NCBI GenBank assembly: GCA_023150935.1 | Contig: JAKLJW010000037.1 | Location: forward strand, 1-53,915 | From: Candidatus Binatia bacterium | GTDB taxonomy: Bacteria; Desulfobacterota; Binatia; HRBIN30 | DNA length: 53,915 nucleotides | Reading direction: 5' to 3' | Part shown: positions 18,792-27,394 of the stretch, in pieces | How positions within the stretch are numbered: position 1 is the first letter of the stretch | How the letters are laid out: each line of letters starts with the position of its first letter | The notes under the pieces: generated by a model | What the model saw: the letters and a program-made list of their open reading frames with translations, nothing else | The model's database searches: none | Told to the model about the DNA's origin: nothing | Translations under genes and position numbers: made by a program

Positions 18792-19382
18792 CTATTCTCC
18801 GGACACCTGAATGTAAGAGCGCACCGAGACGACCCCCGCAACCGCCCGTGCGTCGTCGATGAACTTCCGCGCCGTCGCCGAGTCGTCCACGACACCGATG
18901 AGCGCAACGTGGCCCCCATAAGCTACCGCGGATACCTGACTCGACTGGAGGCTCGGGTCCCCCACGAAGGCAGCCTTGATCCTGGCTTCGATCGCCATGT
19001 CGTCGGTGACCGAACGTTCCGATCGCACGAAGAACGTCTCGACGCGGACCACCTGTTCCGTGGATCTCGCGATCCGTACTGCCTCCTTGCCGGCGGCCCC
19101 TCCCGGCGGCACCACGCCGGTGAGCACCACGACGCCACGGCGACTGAACACCTTGATGCTGCCGGTGCCCGACACCGGAGACGCCAGGAGAGCCGCCTTG
19201 ATCTTCGCCTCGATCTCGCTGTCATCGACCTGCGTGCCAACCGTGCGTCGATCGGTGGCGGCGTCGTAGGTCCGGTACGCGACTGAGGCGGCGGTGACAT
19301 AGGGGTTGCAGCCGGCGCCAGCCGCGGCGAGTGCAAGTGCCTTCAACGCGAACACCCGAACCGATATCTTCGGTGTCGCCAT
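18792..19382 (-). CDS. Dual-BON-domain lipoprotein, DolP/OsmY-like
   Basis: A 196-residue protein with an N-terminal export signal ending in AAAGAGC, a weak lipobox. Two BON domains follow. The first begins DDSEIEAKIKAALLASP and contains VKVFSRRGVVVLTGVVPP-like strands; the second begins TDDMAIEARIKAAFVGDP and ends with VAYGGHVALIGVVDD and VVSVRSYIQV. Length and layout match E. coli DolP (YraP, 191 residues), an outer-membrane lipoprotein whose second BON domain binds anionic phospholipid. ATG 19382 has GGAGG nine bases upstream. It heads the mla operon, which supports an envelope-lipid role. OsmY-like periplasmic function is the alternative. Confidence 0.8.
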   Translation of the reverse strand: MATPKISVRVFALKALALAAAGAGCNPYVTAASVAYRTYDAATDRRTVGTQVDDSEIEAKIKAALLASPVSGTGSIKVFSRRGVVVLTGVVPPGGAAGKEAVRIARSTEQVVRVETFFVRSERSVTDDMAIEARIKAAFVGDPSLQSSQVSAVAYGGHVALIGVVDDSATARKFIDDARAVAGVVSVRSYIQVSGE

Positions 19383-19524
19383 GTCGTTCGCCCTCCACAA
19401 GCGGCATGCCGTGCGGTCGACCGCGCGGTCGGGGACGTGTCCGGAAATCGCCTTGCGTGACGCTCTTAGTGCCATACTTCCTGGCGGGTTGCCATCGGAC
19501 TCGTTGTGGTGAGATGAATATGGT

Positions 19525-20259
19525 GTGCGCGTGCGCGACGAACGACACGCCCGGCCGTGGGCCTGGCTGCTGCGGGGCACCACGGGGCGCGACCTGCTCC
19601 TGGGGCGGTTTACTGGCCTGACCGTCGTTCTGGTCGTCATCTTCTTCGCCGCTGCGATTTCCGAACGCAGCCGCGTGCACGTGGTGATGATCGACATCGG
19701 GCTGTCGGCCATGCTGGGGCTCTCGATCTGGACCGTGGGACCGCGGCTGCGCGTGCTGGCGTGGGCGCTGGCTCTTCCGACGTTCCTCGGCCAGTGGGCG
19801 CTGACGGTAACGGCACCGGTGGCCGCGCAACAGGCCGTACTGGCGATGACGACGCTGTTTCTGGGTTTCGTCGCCGTGGTCGTCCTCGGCGAAGTGCTGG
19901 CGGACGAGGCCGTTACGGTCGATACGATCATGGGTGCGGTTGCCGTCTACTTCCTTCTGGGGTTGATCTTCGGCTGCGCGTACGCGTGGGTGGCGATTGG
20001 CAATCCCGCGGCGTTTTCCATTTCGGCGGCGCTGCAGGAACACGCGGGGTCCGAGGACCGCTTTTCACCGTTGCCGCCGCTGATGCAGTACTACAGCTTC
20101 GTGACCCTCTCGACGGTGGGCTTCGGCGACATCACGCCGGTCAGTCCGGTGGTGCGCTCGCTGTCGATGATCGAGGCGTTCACGGGCCAGCTCTATCTGG
20201 CGGTGCTGGTAGCGCGGCTCGTCGGGATTCACGGGGCGCGGAGCCGATCGGGCCAATGA
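19525..20259 (+). CDS. Potassium channel family membrane protein
   Basis: A 244-residue membrane protein with about six hydrophobic segments. A two-helix ion channel module lies at the end: pore helix YYSFVTLSTVGFGDITP with the selectivity filter TVGFGD (about residues 196-201), followed by the final helix SLSMIEAFTGQLYLAVLVARLVG. GFGD is a common variant of GYGD. No cytoplasmic RCK/TrkA domain is attached. The GTG start at 19525 is uncertain because there is no convincing ribosome-binding site. It is divergent from the dolP-like gene. Confidence 0.82.
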   Translation: MRVRDERHARPWAWLLRGTTGRDLLLGRFTGLTVVLVVIFFAAAISERSRVHVVMIDIGLSAMLGLSIWTVGPRLRVLAWALALPTFLGQWALTVTAPVAAQQAVLAMTTLFLGFVAVVVLGEVLADEAVTVDTIMGAVAVYFLLGLIFGCAYAWVAIGNPAAFSISAALQEHAGSEDRFSPLPPLMQYYSFVTLSTVGFGDITPVSPVVRSLSMIEAFTGQLYLAVLVARLVGIHGARSRSGQ

Positions 20260-20363
20260 CCGTACGCGCGTCGCGCGGAGGCGATCGGACAAGGGACGGA
20301 GATCGCATCGTGGGTTGCATCCACACGACGGAGTATGATTGACGAGGAGAAGGCGGCACCGCG

Positions 20364-21449
20364 ATGCACTTCCACGACGTTGCCCCGTGGGCACACAACC
20401 ATAACTACCTGACCGCGGCGCACGTTCGTAGCGAGCGTCGGACGTGGCAGGTGATTGCCCTGACCGGGGCGATGATGGTCGTGGAAATTGCCGCCGGGTC
20501 GGTTTTTCACTCGATGGCGTTGCTCGCCGATGGCTGGCACATGGCAAGCCATACCTCGGCGCTCGGCATCGCTGCGTTTGCCTACGCATTCGCGCGGCGC
20601 CACGTCGACGACCCGCGTTATTCGTTCGGCACCTGGAAGGTGAGCGTCCTCGGCGGGTTCGCCAGCGCCGTTGTTCTCGCGGTGATCGCCCTGCTGATCG
20701 CATGGGAAGCCGGCGGGCGTCTGTGGGCGCCGCAAAGCATCGGCTTCAACGAGGCGATTCTTGTGGCGGTGCTCGGCCTCGGGGTGAATGTCGCCTCGGC
20801 GTATCTATTGAGGGAAGACGGCGCGAGGGAAGATGGCGCAGCGGATGAGGTGGACGGCGGTGGCCACGGCAGCCACGACCGGCTGTACTCGCCCCCAGCT
20901 CTCAGACCCTCAGAACCTCAAGCCCTCAAGCCCTCAAGCCCTCAAGCCGTCCGGACCCCAGCCCCCCACGCCCATTCCCACGACCACAACCTGCGTGCCG
21001 CCTATCTGCATGTTCTTGCCGACGCGCTCACTTCCGTGTTGGCTATCGCGGCGCTCCTGGGCGGCAAGTTCGCCGGCTGGGTATGGATGGACCCGGCTGT
21101 AGGTTTGATTGGCGCGGTCATCATCGGCCGCTGGTCGTTCGGCCTGTTGGGCGATACGTCACGGGTGCTGCTGGATGGCGACGTCGAACCGACCACGGCG
21201 CGCGCGGTGCGCGATGCCATCGAGGCCGACGGTCAGACCCGCGTCGCCGACGTGCACCTGTGGCGAGTCGGCCCGCGCGACCTGTCGGCCATCGTGTCCG
21301 TCGTAACGCACGATCCGCAGATTCCGGATCACTACAAGGCCGCCCTCGCGCGACGTTTCGCGTTCCGCCACGTGACGGTAGAGGTCAATGTCTGCCCGAG
21401 CGAGGAGTGCGGCCCAGAGGCGGGTGGATCTCAACCGCGCCGGCAGTAA
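20364..21449 (+). CDS. dmeF: DmeF-like cation diffusion facilitator (Co/Ni/Zn exporter)
   Basis: A 361-residue CDF protein. The opening WAHNHNYLTAAHVRSERRTW, ALLADGWHMASHTSALGIAA (metal site in TM2) and HVLADALTSVLAI (metal site in TM5, about residues 216-228) match DmeF-type metal exporters. A cytoplasmic domain with VADVHLWRVGPRDLSAIVSVVTH follows. The loop between TM4 and TM5 is His-rich (PHAHSHDHN), as expected for metal sensing. It also carries a proline/serine stretch encoded by tandem 8-bp repeats, described separately. AGGAGAAGG precedes ATG 20364. It probably exports Co, Ni or Zn in exchange for protons. Confidence 0.88.
   Translation: MHFHDVAPWAHNHNYLTAAHVRSERRTWQVIALTGAMMVVEIAAGSVFHSMALLADGWHMASHTSALGIAAFAYAFARRHVDDPRYSFGTWKVSVLGGFASAVVLAVIALLIAWEAGGRLWAPQSIGFNEAILVAVLGLGVNVASAYLLREDGAREDGAADEVDGGGHGSHDRLYSPPALRPSEPQALKPSSPQAVRTPAPHAHSHDHNLRAAYLHVLADALTSVLAIAALLGGKFAGWVWMDPAVGLIGAVIIGRWSFGLLGDTSRVLLDGDVEPTTARAVRDAIEADGQTRVADVHLWRVGPRDLSAIVSVVTHDPQIPDHYKAALARRFAFRHVTVEVNVCPSEECGPEAGGSQPRRQ
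20901..20948 (+). repeat. 8-bp tandem repeat inside dmeF
   Basis: Six consecutive 8-bp units lie in the loop-coding part of dmeF: CTCAGACC, CTCAGAAC, then four exact CTCAAGCC copies (20917-20948). The present total of 48 bp keeps the frame (16 codons). Because 8 is not a multiple of 3, gain or loss of a single unit would shift the frame of the second half of the protein. Confidence 0.85.
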
Positions 21450-21856
21450 CTGTCACGGCCTGGCAGCAGCCCTGCCGCCGGACGTAACGCCCCAATATCG
21501 GACCTCCGATCTCTGCTCTGGTGAACCTGATTCCGGTCGGTTTCACCGCCGGCTTTTCTTCGAGCAGCGGTTCATTGCGGAGTTGAAAGCCGAGGGATGA
21601 CGGAACACGGAGCACGGACTCGGAACTTGAAGACACGGGGTCTTTTCTGTTCTCCGCGATCCGTGTTCGGTCGGCATCTTCAACCGGCTGCTAATCCCAA
21701 GGCCGCCGCCGCGGGAATGCCAGGGTGAGCGGAAAGCGCACGGTGGTCTGCGGCGCCACCGGCGCACGCTGCCGCTGTTAGGCACCCCAATCTCACGCTG
21801 TCGCTCGCTGTTCCCGTCGGCCTGTCGCGTCGGGAGGGGCCACTCGAGTGTGTCGA
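21450..21856. other. Gap after dmeF with repeat material
   Basis: No gene is supported. Besides the 92-bp dispersed repeat at 21481-21572, the gap holds a 9-bp perfect inverted repeat, GAACACGGA (21603-21611) with TCCGTGTTC (21660-21668). Inside it a small AAGAC/GTCTT hairpin is followed by TTCTGTT, which might terminate transcription from dmeF. Confidence 0.45.
21481..21572 (+). repeat. 92-bp dispersed repeat, copy 1
   Basis: This stretch aligns without gaps to 40846-40937, with 81 of 92 bases identical by my count. It begins GACGTAACGCCCCAATA and ends CGAGCAGCGGTT. Several differences are transitions. The element is probably a fragment of a mobile sequence or an extragenic repeat family. 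Confidence 0.75.
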
Positions 21857-22414
21857 TCACTTGCCGGGGCGGATCCGCGTGATCTTCGACCCCTGGATGC
21901 CGACGCCGCCCATCAGACCCTTCTGGTTGAAGATGAAGGCGTAGATATCGTGCTGGATCGACGTTGTCGTCAGCGACTTCGCCATGCCGGCGTCGACGAC
22001 GACGACGCTGGGGCCGGTGCCGATCTCCCAGCCGCCACTCTGGTCGAGGTGGTCGAGCGCGGACTCGGTCATGAAGAATAGCGCGTACCCGAATTGTTGG
22101 GCTCCCGCCTGGAAGCCGTACGAGACCGCGGCCGTGTTATAGTAGCCGATGGTCTTGTTGCCCTTGCGGAGCGCGCCGTTGCCGCCCTGGCCACCGATCA
22201 TGAAGCCCGCTTTCCACACACTCGGGAAGACGAGAATGGCCTTCGCCTTCTGACCGAGCGTTTTCGCGGCGGGATCGCTGGCGTACAAGATCTTCAGAGC
22301 GGCCGTCACCTCGGTGTCGATGGCCGACGCGCTGGCTGCGCCGGCGGTGCGGGACGGTATCGCGATCGCGCCGAACAGAAGGACAAACCCAAGCACCGCA
22401 ATTCTGGTTCGCAT
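21857..22414 (-). CDS. Exported SYLF/YSC84-domain lipid-binding protein
   Basis: A 185-residue protein with a signal peptide cleaved near SRTAGA. The mature part is a SYLF (DUF500) domain: AKTLGQKAKAILVFPSVWKAGFMIGGQGGNGALR, then YYNTAAVSYGFQAGAQQFGYALFFMTESAL, and a closing GLMGGVGIQGSKITRI. SYLF domains bind phosphoinositides in eukaryotes; bacterial versions are periplasmic with an unknown ligand. It is divergent from the patatin gene, and both may act on envelope lipids. Confidence 0.87.
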   Translation of the reverse strand: MRTRIAVLGFVLLFGAIAIPSRTAGAASASAIDTEVTAALKILYASDPAAKTLGQKAKAILVFPSVWKAGFMIGGQGGNGALRKGNKTIGYYNTAAVSYGFQAGAQQFGYALFFMTESALDHLDQSGGWEIGTGPSVVVVDAGMAKSLTTTSIQHDIYAFIFNQKGLMGGVGIQGSKITRIRPGK

Positions 22415-22593
22415 CTCCGCATCCTTTCGCTACGTGGTCCCGTTGCTGCCCCTCCGAGCCCTCGGGAGGAGAGCCGCGAAGATCCGACCCGCCGCACCGA
22501 CTGTACGCTCCGCACAAACGAGTAGTCAACGGGGCCGGTAGCGCCCTCGAGTTCAGGCTTGGCGTTCCCGGCCGCGGAGTGTAGACAGTCGAT

Positions 22594-23994
22594 ATGCGAC
22601 GGACGCCGCTGACGCGGACCCTGTTGGCGGCACTCCGGAGTTCCTGCCTGACCCTGCTGGTGTGTCTGGCCGGCAGCCCGATCGGCTGTGGCACCTACCG
22701 TCCGGTCAATCACCCGTTGACACGTTGGGATCCGACCTACGGATATCGGCCGACGCGGGTGCAGGCGGAGCGTCCGATGGGCGATGTGCTACTGATCCTG
22801 GCCTTCTCGGGCGGCGGGACGCGCGCCGCGGCCCTCTCGTACGGCGTGCTGCAAGAGTTGCGGGACACGCAGATTGCAGTGGATGGGAAGCCACGGCGGC
22901 TCCTGGACGAGGTTGACCTCATCACGGCCGTCTCCGGCGGCAGCTTCACCGCGGCGTACTACGCATTGCGCGGCGACCGGGTGTTCGTCGACTTCGAGGA
23001 GCGTTTCCTGCGCCGCAACATCCAGCGCACGCTCATTCTCGATTTGCTCCGCCCCAAGAGCTGGTTTCTGCTCGCGAGCTCCGCGTTCGACCGCAGCGAG
23101 CTGGCGATCGAGCGCTATGATCGCGAGATTGTCGAAGGGGCGACCTTTGCCGATATCGAGGCCGCCCGCGGCCCGCTGGTACACATCAACGCCACCGACC
23201 TGACGACGGGTAGTGCCTTCACCTTCGTCCAGCCCCAGTTCGACCAGATCTGCTCGGATCTGTCGTCGTTCCCGGTCGCGCGCGCCGTCGCCGCTTCGTC
23301 GGCCGTTCCGGGCATCTTTTCCCCAATCCCGCTGCGGAACTATGCGGGGCAGTGCGGCTACCAACCGCCGCGTTGGGTCGCCGCGGCCATCGCCAATCGC
23401 GAGGCCTCCGTGCGTCGGTACACCATCGCTCGCACCGCGGCGCGTTACGCCGACCCGGCGTTCGAATACCTGCATCTCCTCGACGGTGGCATCGCCGACA
23501 ATCTCGGGCTGCGCGGGCCGATCAACACCGTTCTCCTCACTGGCGGGCTGCGCCGGCGATTCGAGTATCTCGGCGCGGCGCGCCCCCGGCGGATCGCGAT
23601 GATCGTCGTGAACGCAGAAGTGCATCCGACGCCGAAGTTCGCCCGTTCGCCGGCCTCGCCCTCGATGGGGCAGGTGCTGGGCGCGATCAGCGATGTGCAG
23701 ATCTACAGCTACAATTTCGAGACCCTGGAGCTGGCACGCGACAGCCTGGAGCGCTGGGTTCGCGAGCTGTCCCCCGACGGCGCCGAAAAGCCCGTGCGGC
23801 TTTCCTTCGTCGAAGTGGCCTTTCACCAGATCCTTGATCCCGCCGATGCCGCCTACCTCAACGAGCTCCCGACCACGTTCGCCCTGTCCGACGAGCAGGT
23901 GGACCGGCTGATCGCGGCCGGCCGCATCCTGCTGCGGCAGTCGCCCGCGTTTCAAGATCTCCTCGCCGACCTCGGAGCCCGTTCAGCGCCGTGA
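22594..23994 (+). CDS. Patatin-like phospholipase, predicted lipoprotein
   Basis: A 466-residue protein. The export signal ends in GSPIGC, a lipoprotein-type cysteine. The patatin domain has the oxyanion loop AFSGGGTRAAALSYGVL, the nucleophile elbow ITAVSGGSFTAAYY (Ser 114) and the catalytic Asp in LLDGGIADNLGLRG (Asp 297), so the Ser-Asp dyad is complete. Family members hydrolyse acyl chains from phospholipids. The elbow reads V-S-G-G-S rather than the classical G-x-S-x-G, as in many bacterial lipoprotein patatins. It converges on a small minus-strand gene with a 12-bp overlap of the 3' ends. Confidence 0.87.
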   Translation: MRRTPLTRTLLAALRSSCLTLLVCLAGSPIGCGTYRPVNHPLTRWDPTYGYRPTRVQAERPMGDVLLILAFSGGGTRAAALSYGVLQELRDTQIAVDGKPRRLLDEVDLITAVSGGSFTAAYYALRGDRVFVDFEERFLRRNIQRTLILDLLRPKSWFLLASSAFDRSELAIERYDREIVEGATFADIEAARGPLVHINATDLTTGSAFTFVQPQFDQICSDLSSFPVARAVAASSAVPGIFSPIPLRNYAGQCGYQPPRWVAAAIANREASVRRYTIARTAARYADPAFEYLHLLDGGIADNLGLRGPINTVLLTGGLRRRFEYLGAARPRRIAMIVVNAEVHPTPKFARSPASPSMGQVLGAISDVQIYSYNFETLELARDSLERWVRELSPDGAEKPVRLSFVEVAFHQILDPADAAYLNELPTTFALSDEQVDRLIAAGRILLRQSPAFQDLLADLGARSAP

Positions 23995-24192
23995 ACGACG
24001 CGCCTTGACGACCGCCTTCCTCAAGGCCGCCTGTGCCTTCGGCGCCAGCCTGGCGGCCCGCGGATAGTGGCGCTCGATCGCCGGTACATCGATCCGGTCC
24101 GCCCTCGTGTGGATGTGCCAAAGCTCCATGATGCGGATAGAATCTTCCTGCGTAACTTCTTTGCGTTTTGCGAACGTGCTTGTCGCTGTCAT
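23983..24192 (-). CDS. Small basic hypothetical protein
   Basis: A 69-residue protein rich in Arg, Lys and Ala, with no membrane segment and no family I recognise. Its ATG at 24192 overlaps the stop of the upstream minus-strand fragment in an ATGA arrangement, so it is probably translationally coupled and was likely the partner of the intact ancestor of that gene. Confidence 0.4.
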   Translation of the reverse strand: MTATSTFAKRKEVTQEDSIRIMELWHIHTRADRIDVPAIERHYPRAARLAPKAQAALRKAVVKARRSRR

Positions 24193-25345
24193 GCGGCCTC
24201 GGCGTACAGGCTAGGGTAGGCGACCTCCCGGAGCTTGATCGCGGCCGCCATCACCCGGCGACCGTTGTGGGAAACCCGCCAGCGACGGGAACGCGGGATC
24301 TTCGCAATCAGCTGGTGGATGTGCAGCCGACGTAACAGCCGGGTGACCTGACCAGACTGCCTGGCCGCCTCGGCGGCGAGCGGGAAGCCGACGCGCACCA
24401 GATGCTCACGCAGCTCGCGATTGGTGAAGCCGTGTAACGTGTGCTCGCCGCTCATCAGGACCTCGAAGAGCGTGCGCTCCTGGCGAGCCACCGGATTGAA
24501 GGGGCGCACCGTGCGGCCATCGGCGGTGGCGTCGCACGCGCCGGCGGATGCGAAACTCCTCCGGGTCGTTGATCACGGTCTCGACCCGCAGCACCACGCC
24601 TTCCTTGTTGTACAGCTTCATCCAGTTGCGATTCATCCGATGTTTCACCCGCCGCCCCGGCAACCGCTTGGGCATCTGGCCGAAGTCCAGCTGGTCGGTC
24701 ACCACATCGCCCTGGAAGTTGCCATTGAGCTTGCGCCCGAGAAAGCTCAGCACGTCGTGCGCCTCGAAGTACAGCGTGCCGTAGTTGAGCAGTCGCGGCA
24801 TCAACTCCGCGAGGGTCTGGTGGCTGCGGAACAGCACGTCGGTGGAGTATTCGGCCTGGGCCGTCACCCAGTAGTACTGCATCGGTGCCAGCAGGTCGCG
24901 CAGCAGGGGATTGACCTGCCGGGCGTAGCGCCCGAGCACGCGCACCCAGTCGACGCTGGCAAACCCGTCGGCAAGTTCCTGCGCCCGATCGAAATCGCTG
25001 ACGTGCACGAAGACATTGTCGTGCTTGCGGTAGGCAATGCCGTGGCGATCGAGGCGGCGGGCCAGCCACTCGTGGCCGTTGACGTGGACCTGGAGCGGAA
25101 ACGGAAACCATGTCTGCACCTTGACGTGGATCAGCCCGAGTTGGCGGTCGACGAAGTAGAAGTGGATGTGCAGGCATTTGCGCCAGGCGGGTTGCACGAA
25201 CGGGTGCGCCTCCTTCCAGACCAGCGAGAACGTCCGGCACAGTCTGACGAGACACCCACCCGCGAGGAGAAAGACGGGACACCCCAGCCACGGCCGTGTG
25301 TGCAGGGGGGTCGGGTGCGATCTGCAAGCTGCACCCCACTTACCG
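24189..25345 (-). pseudogene. Broken gene of a multicopy hypothetical family (truncated and frameshifted)
   Basis: Two frames make one protein. Upstream, the frame encodes a conserved-looking region starting KCLHIHFYFVDRQLGLIHVK, then VNGHEWLARRLDRHGIAYRK, MQYYWVTAQAEYSTDVLF and KLYNKEGVVLRVETVINDPEEF. Near 24490-24540 it shifts to the frame of a 106-residue reading frame (24189-24509) beginning PFNPVARQERTLFEVLMSGEHTL, which ends in a winged-helix-like section RLLRRLHIHQLIAKIPRSRRW. The N-terminal half expected before KCLHIH is absent. I recognise the sequence type as recurrent in environmental genomes but know of no established function. It lies directly upstream of a RAYT, in accessory DNA. 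Confidence 0.6.
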
Positions 25346-25400
25346 CGCATCCTCTACACAATACTTTACTGATCTCTTTACATTGATCGTGCCGACGGGC

Positions 25401-26381
25401 ATGCTCGCGCCCATGCCCGTGCCCCGCTCCCGTCAGGTGAGTCTCGACGCCACCCCCTACTACCACTGCATCAGCCGCTGCGTCCGCCGTGCGTTCCTGT
25501 GTGGCGCGGACCCGCTCACCGGCACAAGCTTCGATCACCGCCGCGGATGGATCGTCGAGCGGCTGCGCGAGCTCACCACCATCTTCGCCATCGACGTCTG
25601 TGCCTACGGGCTCATGAGTAACCACTTCCATGTCGTGCTTCGGGTCGACCGCGGACGGGCGAACGCCTGGAGCGACGCCGAGGTCGCAGCGCGCTATGGC
25701 TGCCTGTTTCCACGTACCGTCCGGCAGGCGGAGCACTTCAACGAGTCGGCCCGGAGCGCCGCCCTGGCGCGCTGGCGGTGCCGCCTGGCGGACCTCAGCT
25801 GGTTCATGCGCTGTCTCAACGAGTGGATCGCCCGCCGGGCCAATGCCGAGGATCGATGCACCGGGCGGTTCTGGGAGGGGCGGTTCCGCTCGCAGGCACT
25901 ACTCGATACGGGAGCGCTGCTGACCTGTATGGCCTACGTCGACCTCAACCCGGTGCGAGCCCGGGTGGCGGTCACCATCGAGGGCTGCGACTGGACGTCG
26001 ATTCAGGCGCGGGTGGCGGCGGGCCGGCAGGCGACGACGGTCCCGCCCGGGCTGGTCCCGTTCGCCGACCAGCCCACGGGCGGCGTCGAGCCTGTGCCCA
26101 TGGGGTTTACCGACTATGTCGAGGTGCTGCGCTGGACTGTGACGGCACTGACGGCAGCCACCGGGCAGGCGGCGGCGGAGCCCGCCAGCATGGCGGCGAC
26201 ACTCGCACGCGCGGGTCTGGCCCCGCCCCGATTCGTGCAGGGCGTATCCACGTTTGCCCGGACGTTTTTCACCATGGTCGGGCACGTGCACCTGATCGAC
26301 CTCGAAAGCCGGCGGCGCGGCTATCGGCGGCGGCCGGGGATCGGAGCCGCGCGGCGCCTCTACGGAGCCCGCGTCGCGTAG
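25401..26381 (+). CDS. REP-associated tyrosine transposase (RAYT, Y1/HUH family)
   Basis: A 326-residue protein from ATG 25401 (ATG 25413 is also possible). The Y1 transposase domain opens with DATPYYHCISRCVRRAFLCG, carries the HUH motif SNHFHVVLRV (His 75 and His 77) and continues with LADLSWFMRCLNEWIARRAN, GRFWEGRFRSQALLD and AYVDLNPVRARV, whose Tyr (about 179) is the candidate nucleophile. A C-terminal extension of about 140 residues is unlike IS200 TnpA and typical of RAYTs. These proteins process short palindromic REP sequences. A repeat array lies 200 bp downstream, and a second RAYT gene lies at the right edge of the window. Confidence 0.88.
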   Translation: MLAPMPVPRSRQVSLDATPYYHCISRCVRRAFLCGADPLTGTSFDHRRGWIVERLRELTTIFAIDVCAYGLMSNHFHVVLRVDRGRANAWSDAEVAARYGCLFPRTVRQAEHFNESARSAALARWRCRLADLSWFMRCLNEWIARRANAEDRCTGRFWEGRFRSQALLDTGALLTCMAYVDLNPVRARVAVTIEGCDWTSIQARVAAGRQATTVPPGLVPFADQPTGGVEPVPMGFTDYVEVLRWTVTALTAATGQAAAEPASMAATLARAGLAPPRFVQGVSTFARTFFTMVGHVHLIDLESRRRGYRRRPGIGAARRLYGARVA

Positions 26382-26587
26382 CGTCGGCACGCTCTCGGTC
26401 AGACCGTTCCCCGGCACAGGTCACCGGTCCCGCCGCCGGCGGCATCGCCGGACAGCCCTCCGTACCCTCCCAGCAGGCCGCCAACCCACAGCCCCGGCGA
26501 GATCACCGCCAACCATCCGCCGCCCCTCGGCCCGGCACTCACGCCCGACCGCCACCCTTTTCCCCTACCGGCCCCAGCGCGCCAGCC

Positions 26588-26690
26588 CTGAACAAGTGGA
26601 TGTCTCGTCAATTCCCACTGAACAAGTGGATGTCTCGTCAATTCCCCGTCAATTCCGTGGATGTCTCGTCAATTCCCACGTCAATTCCCA
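26588..26690 (+). repeat. Tandem repeat array downstream of the RAYT gene
   Basis: A 30-bp unit is repeated at 26588-26617 and 26618-26647, followed by a shortened copy from 26657 and a terminal fragment at 26679-26690. The core GTGGATGTCTCGTC starts at 26596, 26626 and 26657, each time followed by AATTCC. A closely related core, ATGGGTGTCTCGTC, occurs near the second RAYT. The rest of the gap 26382-26733 shows no gene. Confidence 0.8.
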
Positions 26691-26733
26691 GCTTGCTCTT
26701 GTCGTCACCGGTTCGGGCCAGTATGGATAGGGC

Positions 26734-26940
26734 ATGCGGACTACCGTTGATGCCGTCTACGAGAACGGAAAGCTTGTGCTCCCCACGCCGCTGTCGTTGC
26801 CGGAACGATCGCACGTGCGCGTGACGATCGAGTCCGGTGACACGGAGCGCGAAGCATGGTTGCAGCTTTCCGAGAAGGTCTTGACGAAAGTGTGGGACAA
26901 CGAAGCCGACGACGTCTTCAATGAGCTGCTCTCGAAATGA
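26734..26940 (+). CDS. DUF104/AF2212-like antitoxin
   Basis: A 68-residue protein. It opens TTVDAVYENGKLVLPTPLSL, the hallmark of the DUF104 (AF2212-like) antitoxin family: a short beta-strand region that resembles a DNA-binding swapped hairpin. A helical tail (REAWLQLSEKVLTKVWDNEADD) probably contacts the toxin. It overlaps the toxin gene by 20 bp, the usual antitoxin-first order, and is likely autoregulatory. Confidence 0.75.
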   Translation: MRTTVDAVYENGKLVLPTPLSLPERSHVRVTIESGDTEREAWLQLSEKVLTKVWDNEADDVFNELLSK

Positions 26941-27232
26941 CGTCGTTCTCCTGCCGATTCCGTTCTCGGACTTGACCAGCCGCAAGGTTCGTCCCGCCAT
27001 TGTCGTTGGCCGGAAAGGTGGAGACCTTTTCCTTGTGCCGATTACCTCGCAGCTTTCCAATAGCGACTTGGCGCTGAGGGAATGGCGCACCGCAGGGCTC
27101 AATGTCCCGTGCGGCATCAAAGCGCAAATCGCTACCGTGGAAGAACGATTAGTTGTGAAGACGGTTGGGACCTTGGGCGCGGCTGACCGGCAAACGCTGG
27201 ACGAACGGTTGCGATCCTGGTTGCACCTGTGA
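26921..27232 (+). CDS. MazF/PemK-type toxin (mRNA interferase)
   Basis: A 103-residue protein with the PemK/MazF beta-barrel pattern: NDVVLLPIPFSDLTSRKVRPAIVV at the start, LVPITSQL in the middle, and CGIKAQIATVEERLVVKTVGTL near the end. MazF toxins cleave RNA at short sequences. ATG 26921 lies inside the antitoxin gene, so the two are translationally coupled. The pairing with a DUF104 antitoxin, rather than MazE, is a less common combination. Confidence 0.78.
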   Translation: MSCSRNDVVLLPIPFSDLTSRKVRPAIVVGRKGGDLFLVPITSQLSNSDLALREWRTAGLNVPCGIKAQIATVEERLVVKTVGTLGAADRQTLDERLRSWLHL

Positions 27233-27288
27233 GTGTCGTGGCTGGAGCGCACCAACTGTAACGCTGCCGCTGACCGGTCTACTCGAAG

Positions 27289-27391
27289 GCCGTATAAGTG
27301 GTCCGTCTGGGATTTTCGCGCGACCGGTCGAAGGGGTGGGAACCTCTGAGTATGGGTCTTATGTCAATTGCCCCGTTTGTGCGGGCTATCC
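27289..27391 (+). repeat. 103-bp dispersed repeat, copy A
   Basis: Aligns without gaps to the reverse complement of 51982-52084, with about 83 of 103 bases identical. Conserved blocks are GCCGTATAAGTGGTCCGTC at the start, GGGGTGGGAAC and TCTGAGTATGGG in the middle, and GGCTATCC at the end. It lies between the MazF-type toxin gene and a small membrane-protein gene. Probably a mobile-element end or MITE. Confidence 0.72.
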
Positions 27392-27394
27392 ATA

